The translations under genes and the position numbers were made by a program. This document shows, piece by piece, positions 37,939 to 47,431 of a DNA stretch of 64,000 bases. Numbering within the stretch: position 1 is the stretch's first letter; every line of letters begins with the position of its first letter. The stretch is from Dermanyssus gallinae. Lineage: Eukaryota > Arthropoda > Arachnida > Mesostigmata > Dermanyssidae. The DNA is taken from the NCBI GenBank assembly GCA_003439945.1, contig QVRM01005491.1, positions 331,001 to 395,000 on the forward strand, given 5' to 3'. Below the pieces are notes generated by a model. It saw nothing but the letters and a program-made list of their open reading frames with translations, ran no database searches and was not told the origin of the DNA.

Positions 37939-38765
37939 GATATTTTGCTTTACACCTATGAGTACTGTTCAAGTTGACAACAACACATTGCGACGCCTAA
38001 TCAAATAACCCACCACCTAGTCTGTCCACCTGTCCACCACCACGTAACTGACCATGCCTAGAGCACTAACCCGCACTTAGGATCACGGGCCACGTCATTC
38101 ACAGTGGCAGCCTGGCAAGCAGCCTTGTGAGTAAGCCAAGTTCGGGCCTTAGCCGACACATTCTAGCGTTTGTAGCGAACATGGCTGGCTACTGCTAGGA
38201 AATGTCCACTAGCGCTTCGCCAACCCACTGCTGCTAACACTCGACTCAGTGATGATGCATTACGACATTGCGCTGACTACGTGGCCCACACATATCGTCC
38301 ACATACTCAGCACAAAAGCAAATGAAAGAAGTTGGTTGCATCAATTGCACGGTCGTTAACGTTAGCCGTCGGTCCCGGAAATTATGGGCTCTCACCAAAT
38401 GCCTGCTGGCAATGTGTACCCCGCGTAGTAGTTTGCATCCGTAGTCGTATCTATGAGGTTCGTCTATTCTGGTCAGCCCACATGCGGCCAGAAGTCGATC
38501 ATCTCAGCGCTTTCAGTAGCACAGCAGCCTATATACATACTCACTCGTTTAACATAGTCAAAGCCGGGACGGCGAAAGTAACGCTATTCACAAATAAGAG
38601 TGAAGTAAATAACAACAACAACAACAATAAAAGTAGCAACGACCATAATAAACATATAGTAGATATACTCAAAAAATATATATATTTTTTTTGGTTTGTT
38701 GTGTTTTTACTACAATATTGTGATGATTTATTCATCATGTACAATACGTTTGCACACACGGCAGA

Positions 38766-38802
<37 letters not shown>

Positions 38803-39708
38803 ATTGCACTAGTAAAAAACACAACAAACCAGTATAGTAAATGCCATGAATATATTAATATTAACAGCCATGGCAGCAATTGGCATAACAGCAAAATACC
38901 AACACCAAACGATATTGCTCACAAACTTGTGCCCTATCAAAGGGTAAACAAATCTGCGCATATATATATATAAATATGTAAGTGTTTCCTCAAGTACGAT
39001 AGTTGTAGGAACATGTACGTCGAATTACAGTTATATATATATAAGCGCTGTCTATTGTTCCAAAGATATGGAGATGGAGTAAACAGCCGAAAACGGTGCT
39101 CAAAGTCATCACTTTGGGGTGACATTACAAGCGTGCCTCTCGCATCTTCGATATTCGATTGCGTATTAAGATGGAGATGAGCCACAGCAAAGAACGATGA
39201 CTGTAACTGCTAAAGTAATAATAATTAGCCAATGGCTATGCTCATATATGTAATCAATGCGTACAATACGTGTACCTGTCTTTGGCGTCGCAATGCGACA
39301 TCAACTGCGACTCCTTCGGATGCTATATACACCCATGAGCATTTGTGAAGGATAAACCGAAACACGAGCAAGTATAATGTACGGCGCCACTTTCCTAGCA
39401 GCAATTAGCAGTATTAATAAGCAATTGGCACTAATAATAGCTAAAAAAGTGTACGAATTCTTATTTATGATACTAACTATACTACTAATACGATTGGCTA
39501 TCACTATTAGCACACTTGTTATTACGCTGCTAATACGAATAATCATGTGTAAGAATGCGTGACAGTGTTAGCGTAGCGCCGTTTCATGACAATGAGTGAT
39601 TGATAAACGCTTGATCTAGAAATCAGTAAATAAATAAATAAATGCATAAAAGTAATACTATGCGAATGCATTGAAGGTATTCTTGTTAGACATGTGACTA
39701 CTCTTTCA

Positions 39709-39790
<82 letters not shown>

Positions 39791-42689
39791 TTAAATACAC
39801 TTTCAACGTGTATATATATACACGTTGAAAATGTATCTGATGAACACGGGAATATATATAAATACATTTTCCTCTATATGTTTCTTTATTGTAAGTGGGT
39901 CAGTATTGCCTTGCGCGGCGGCGAAGATGTGTGGCAACGCCTTTTCTCATACATTATATAGTTCTGAATGCGACATTGCGATTGCAAGTGTAGAGCCTAT
40001 GAATCGATGTAGGGTGAGACATTAGCCGGCCCTTCTTTTTTAAGGGCGGCCGCCCAGGCGCTAAAACTTACCGTAAATTTCGTCGAGAAGTCCTTCGTAC
40101 GTCAGCTGTGTGGCCAGAGGACTAAGAAGGTCTACCGAGCGATCGAGCAAAAACAGCGTGTCCACCTGCGACACTGACGGACTTTCCTTGCCTGATAACT
40201 CTTTTCTGCTCACAACACACACGCACGTACGGATAGCTTTATGTGAGTAATTTTTTCAACGAAGAGATATATTTATTATTTAATTCTTTGGTTTCCGAGA
40301 AATAAAGTTGAGTAATTATAATAATAGGTGTGAGATATACAAGAAATCAAGCTTCTTCCTAAATCTACGTTTACGTCAATTCTAAATGTTTATTTTAGGT
40401 TTGGCATAGATAAAATGCGTGGAAAGAAGACTAATTACTTGTTGTTCAAAGTAATATGTAATACGCGGGACGGATGGAAAACCTCCTTAAGTTATTCACC
40501 TTTGATATCAAATGAAATCTGATTAGCTACTTATACACTCCAAACTTGAGTGCTTTCTAGTGCCGTCTGGTTAGCAGAAGCTAGTTGTCTCCTACAACAA
40601 GGTTCGGTACAACCCAACACATGAATGTCCGCAGCTTGGAGTGGAACGGTGTAATCGATAGAGAACACAGCAAATAAACTTGTTCTTCAAACACTTTCGC
40701 TTCTTCGATGTGTTTAATTCTACAAATATTTTAATTTTTGTACCAATTTTGTTACCTGTAATTTACAATTTACAGCTACCAAAATATAGTTTTGCTTGTA
40801 GTCTACATCACAGAAGACCCTGTGTGTATGTGCATTCAATTGTTCCATTCAGGATAAGGCCCATCTCTCTTAGCAAAATGCATTGCAAACCTCCGCGGTC
40901 CTTTAGCAAGTACATCTCTCAGTCACGACTTTAGTTTAACTACGACGACAAGGGATCTAGAAGATGAAAAGACAAGAGTTGTGAAGAGTGTCAAAATCAT
41001 GCAATATGACATCGCATAAGAGGCTTTAATTGTTCCAGGAGTATGCGCTACTACTTGCCTGAGTCGCAGCATTAGCTGAAACAATCGCTGCGCGAGGGGC
41101 CCTTTTCCTCGAACGTGCGGTATGACTCCATAAAGGCTCTGCAGCATCCCTATAGCACGAGCTACTGCAAGCAGTTGCGAGTTATCGTTGTCGACCAAGC
41201 ACTCCTGTCGAGGTACACATGAAAAAAAACATTTTCCAATTAAATTAGGTGGGGAATGACTTGTTTAGGGAGTGGCAGAGAAGTTATCAACCGAAAGCCG
41301 TGGCTAGTATTTATACAGGGTGTTCCTATTTGTGTGTCCAAAACGCTAGGGTATGGTCAAACTCGGTGAGAAAATCATTTTTGCCAATGGGTGGAAGCCG
41401 GAAAAACGTTTTGTTTAGGAGTGAGGATGAAATTTATAAAAGCAGTTATTCTGTCTTTTTTCTCCTACATAGTTGTGCAAAATCTACGTTTGCGGGAGAA
41501 CCAGTCAACGCACAAAGGAACCGATCATACCGGCGTGTTTGGCGCTTGGCACATTACTAGCTTGCGTAGCAAAAAGCGAATAGCCAGATTAAGGAAAGTC
41601 ATAAAAAGTCAAAATGTTACGTTAACGCTTTTTTGTGCAACATCGTAAATTTTTCCATTACGACCAAAAATGCACGTCCAAAAGACTACTCTCAGGCAAT
41701 AGCAGATTTAATGCCCACTACATTCGTACCAAAGTGATGGTGCTGCGTTACGTAGTTGCCAAGTAACTAAGCTTTTTCAACAGTCATATCGAAAGCGAAG
41801 GCATGCATACTTGCATAGGGTGTATGAGAAAGTTAAGTACATATTTTGAGGTTTGGTAGAACTCAGCAAGAGAATAATTTTTTCTAATGGAAAGAGGGGG
41901 CGGAAACGTCTTGGCAAAATGCTACGGTTCTGGACGTGAAAACTTCAACGTGAAACATAACAACTATGACTGTCGAAAAAGCTTAGTCACTTGGCAAATA
42001 CGTAACGCAGCACCATCACTTTGGTACGAATGTAGTGGGCATTAAATCTGCTACTGCCTGAGGGTAGTCTTTTGGACGTGCATTTTTGGTCGTAATGGAA
42101 AAAATTACGACCAAAAATGCACGTCCAAAAATGCACACGGGTACAAAAAAGCGTTAACGTAACATTTTGACTTTTTATGACTTTCCTTAATCTGGCTATT
42201 CGCTTTTTGCTACGCAAGCTAGTAATGTATACTTTATTGTGCAGAATTTTCCGCCAAACACGCCGGTATGATCGGTTCCTTTGTGCGTTGACTGGTTCTC
42301 CCGCAAACGTAGATTTTGCACAACTATGTAGGAGAAAAAAGACAGAATAACTGCTTTTATAAATTTCATCCTCACTCCTAAACAAAACGTTTTCCTGGCT
42401 TCCACCCATTGGCAAAAAAGATTTTCTCACCGAGTTTGACCATACCCTAGCGTTTTGGACACACAAATAGGAACACCCTGTATATATAAGTATATATATG
42501 AGTTACCATTCCTTGTGGAATATCCTTTGAATCACATACGCTCGCTGTGTAGTATGTCATACAGCGTGCTGCTGGCTTCGTATATAGTTTTATATTATTG
42601 CTATGGCATCCTCGTCTATCGTGCATTCATACTATTAATTGGAGTATCACGGTGGTTATATTACTACCTTATTACACTTTATCTATCTA

Positions 42690-42743
<54 letters not shown>

Positions 42744-45700
42744 GTGTAATTAGTGTAACGGTCGGCTATGGCTTTACAGCAATATCGGTTTAACTTGCAA
42801 GCTTGGAGAATGTGAACCTAATTATGTAATGCGTGGTAATATACATGTAGACAGAAGCAAAAATGAAGTCGACCGTTGACTACGTACTGGCCAACCAGAA
42901 TGCAGAAGATTGGTTTGTAAACATGTGTACTGATGAAAATAAAGACACAATGTAGGGACAATTAACGGTCAGAACAGACAACCGAAACTAAAGAAAAAGA
43001 AGCAAAACTTGCAAAAATAAAAAACAAGGAAAAATTTGCGAAAGAGCTAATATAGTGGAAAAACGGGGGTAGGGTTATCGTGTGAAAAAAATATCCGAAT
43101 GACAAAGATAATCTTAGATAACTCGATTGTCAGTTTGGCACCAAGCCATACAAACAACTCCTGGTAGAATACAGGTATAAATAGAAGTTTGTAATTAAGC
43201 AGAAACCTCTTTTGACGACACAAAAAAGCAGTATACCGAAATTACTTAGAGCAAGTGGACAAGCTGTGGAGGGAATATATCAAAGATGAAAAAAATTAAT
43301 TTCAGCGAGGCTATAGCCAACGCCATGAGATGATACGTTTCTAGGAATATATAAAACATCAAAAGGTTATTAACTTAAGAAACGACAAAACTGCATGCGA
43401 AGAGGATGAGCTAAAATCGATTTAAAATATTGGTAAGCCAATGTACTCATGTCTGGAGGGTGAAGCCATTGAGATTTGTGTTGAGAAGGAAATCGTGTGC
43501 AGGTAATGTTGTCCTCAAACCTAAGCCAGGGGCAACAACTAGTAAACTGTCCATTCGTAGATCAATAACAGTAACAAGCGTTGAATACAGAATTTGCTGC
43601 CATATTTTTTGTATAGATTTTTTCGTAAGGCAATTGCCTGTGTACGCTTTTTTCGTGCCATGGCTATATTTAACCCACTCCGTCCGGCGTTTACCTTGTC
43701 TAAATTTGAAACCATGCAAACCAATTTAAGAGTGGCCGATCTGGATCTCGAACCCAGTCCTCCCGAATTCAAGACAAAGGCTTTGCCACTAAGCCATCTT
43801 GCTCGGTAAAAAAATATAAGAGTATATAAGTCCAGCTGGAAAAAATTAAACTAATAGGACCATGGAAGAGTGGTTTTAAAGCAGGCAGGAGAATAGAGGA
43901 CAGTCCTTTCAAGAAAATGGGAAGTATTTATTATTGGACCAGGTCTAGAAAACAGAATTTAGTTGCAACATTCCTAGATATCCGACGAGCCTACGGTACG
44001 GTCAGTAGAAATACTCTCTGGAATAATATCATAGAAGGTGGATTCAAACTATAATAGATCATTATATTAAAATAAGTATATGGCAAGAGCTACATCTTTG
44101 CAAGGATCAGAAAAAGGCTATCAGAGCTCTACAGATTGAAGAAAGGACTTCGAAACGAATGCCTTTGTTCGGTGTATCTGCTTTTGTAGTATATTGAGAA
44201 GGTGGCACGACAGGTGTACGAATCCAATCTGGGTTTCAAAATAGTAAACATAAGAGATGATGAAATAGTATCTCTCTGATCAAGTAACCTGTTGTTTGCG
44301 GACAACATAGTGTGAAAATGTTGACTAAAAAGATGATAACAATATGCGAAAATTCTACGAAAAGACATGTACAAAAGTAATATCTTCCGGGGACAGCAGG
44401 AAGATGTCGGTATAGATACAGAAATCGAATCTAAAAACGCCTACAAAAGCTTGGGAGTTGAAATAGAAAACATGCCAGATACTGTTTTAGCCAAGCACGC
44501 AACAAGAAAAGAAAAACGAGGTGAAATGCACAAAATATTGTATAAAATAAGGCTTTGTGGAGCTGCAACAGATCCATAGCGACTTTTGGTGGTGAATTCA
44601 TGGTAGCATTGGAACAGCATGTTAATGACAACGGTGATATAGGGTAACGCTATTGTGAGTTTAGTCTTGACACGAACAACGACGTGAAGTTGGCCGTCAT
44701 ACAATGTAGGTACACATGTTCAGCACAGTTTATCGAAGGTGTGTTCGGAGTTTTCACCTTTGGGCAAGGAAAGCACAAGCAAAGATAATATATGTAAGCC
44801 GTTTAAAAAATAAAGCTGCAGATAACGAAGAACAAAACTGTGCTCATTTAAAAATAGATTTGTACCGCTACCACGTCACTGCGTAATTATTTCGCTAGAA
44901 GTTTTGCCATTTTTGTTAGTCTAAGTACTTATTTTTCTTTCAATTTTATTTCCCTATATTACAAATGTACTACTAGAGGCGCACATGTCATATATATATA
45001 TATATATATTTTTTTAGGTATATACAGCAAAGTGTTTTTTAAAAGCATAGGCGCACAATACAAGGTTACCCTGTATAGCAGATGGTTCTGTATCTATGTT
45101 AATAGATGTAATTGCATTTTCTATAAGCCACTAAGCCAGCGGTAGCCGAACGAGCGCAAAACGTACCCGAAAGAGGTTGTCAAGGCCCATCGACATGATA
45201 TCGGCATCCAGTGGCAGTACCTCGACGAGCAGCTGGTGGATCTGAATCGAACCCAGCACGCCGCGACGCTCGAGATGCTGCCTACAGAGGAACGAATCGC
45301 GCGGGACGAACAGAATGTGGTACGATACATCCGGGGCACAGCGCGACCTATCAAGTAAATCGAACAAGAGCAACCCAGAGTCATTAATTAAACAATAAAC
45401 GAAAAACAGAATTAAAACGTTCTTATTAAATGTCAGTCACTGATCGAATCGCCAGCGTTATCGAAATTTCGCGCTGCAACAGCCCAGCGTCAGAATATAG
45501 AAGCACGGTTTTTATAGCGTCGTCGTGACGATAGGTATACTAAATGACTATAACTATAGTAAGTAACTAAGCAACTACGCTCAAACACGGCATTCGTCGA
45601 CTAATTGATTAAGATAAAGAAGTCCACTCACGTTTTGATGCATTCTGCGATTACGTCCATATGCCGAAGATGCGGTGGAATTACGAAAATCACGTTTGTG

Positions 45701-47353
45701 GTCTGCGTGGTCAACTGCAGGCCAGGTGCGACTGGGCACATCATTTGACTGACTCCATGTGCCTGCATTTGTTGAACGAGGTGTTGATATTATAAACAGA
45801 AAGCCTCTGATTTTCCGTATAATACATTAGGTATATGTAACACACATCAACTAGAAAGCCTCTGATTATAATCGTACAATTCGCGCGCGTTTTGAGATGA
45901 AAATAATAACGTTTTGGCCGATTCTTAGCAGAAAAGAAGACACTTAACCATTAGTGCAACTAGTACGCCGCGATAATTAAAGTCGCCCCCATCATTTCAT
46001 AGCTAAAAGTGATACACGCGCACTCACCTTTAGTATCTGGTATTCAAAAATGGTGGACAGTTGCTCCATAAGGAGTTCATCCCACACGATACACTTGGAT
46101 CCACCAATTGAATCGAGAAGGGCGAGCATATCTTTCAGGTAGCTCTCGTGAATCTGGGCCAGATTGAGTCTGCCCGACGATAACTGGCTGCTCGTCGCTG
46201 AAAATACCGCACAAAAGGTATCGAAACGTTTTTAAATCGTGGCCGTGGTTTCTGTTTGCCGTACAAACGCTGGGTTCACCTGAGACAATAACGACTAAAA
46301 AGCTTGATGTAGTCTGCCCGCTCCTTAAGCTAAACGTCGCGCCTGATTTTATGTATGAGGTAGCGAAGAAAACAGCGTTAGAAAACCATTTAGTTAGAAA
46401 GCCTGGGACCACATATTCACGCGGAAACAATTGTTCATTTCAAGGTGCTAACATAACAAAGTTATATAAAACAAAAACACAACGGTTCTGTTCGTAGAAC
46501 GATAATATAATAAGCTCGAATATTGTCAGGAAAATGACTTCGTCTTCGTGACGCGCGGCAGTTACTTAAGGACCCCGAGGAAGCACTTCTGTGTCTCTCG
46601 TTTAAGTAAATGTTTTTTTTTGAAAGCTCAAATCTGCTTAAACGGATGTGGTGTCCTTGCCGGTGTAAGTATTTTTCTACTTCTAAGTTGTAAATTTTTT
46701 CGAACGTAAGATTACGCAGTTACATGTTTCGTGGTTCTAGTTATATACCGGTTGCCTGCATAATGTACAATTCAATTGACTACGTATTATTCATATTATT
46801 CTTAAACGATACGAAAGCCCGTTATTGGTATGGCTGTACCAAAACACACCAACGACACTTTAAGTGTTTTACTTCATAGAATGAGTGGGAGCCATTAGAG
46901 ACGTTTCATCTCTTTCTCCGACTCATGATCGTAACATTTCTCAGATACATTAAAGATGCAGTACCAAAAGACGGGAACATAGCGTATGCACTAACTTTAT
47001 TAGTCCGTGACGTCAAAAAAAAATGTATTGTATATTTACATATTAAATTCAGTCTCGATATCATCCGCATAATGCCTTAAGAATGTCATTGCCATTGCCA
47101 CACAGCTATATATATATATATATATATATATATCGAGAGAGAGAGAGCCAAATCACCAATCTGCGTGAATGTTGTTCAAGTCATAAGAAACCTTGTTTTC
47201 CATTGAAACACTTCCAGAGACGGTGGCCGACTCATAGGCAAATGCCATTTCGCCGCCACCGTAGCAAAAGGAATGGGGGCGTTGTATGACGGACAACAGT
47301 AAGTTAGTCAAAATAGCGGAATCCATGAATTACATGGACAAGCCAACGAACAT

Positions 47354-47431
<78 letters not shown>

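Larger units (their letters stand above)
35283..40071. other. remainder of Vps33A intron 6, no gene recognised
   Basis: Holds the twinfilin 3' UTR (end not located), (TA)n at about 36147-36201 and 38768-38800, an ACT triplet run at 37896-37937 and AT-palindromes near 39.8 kb. Between about 37.0 and 38.3 kb the plus strand looks rich in C over G, without a believable frame. Confidence 0.45.

Noticed and set aside
38332..38973. 213-codon open frame on the plus strand
   Set aside because: It includes a TA translation and a CAA-type run, has no family resemblance, and lies within a large intron.
41987..42466. Long open frames on both foldback arms that look alike
   Set aside because: They look alike because the arms are inverted copies; there is no transposase motif.
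43731..43805. Intact tRNA gene
   Set aside because: A and B boxes are present, but the sequence continues into a SINE body shared with 56 kb and no clean cloverleaf is formed.
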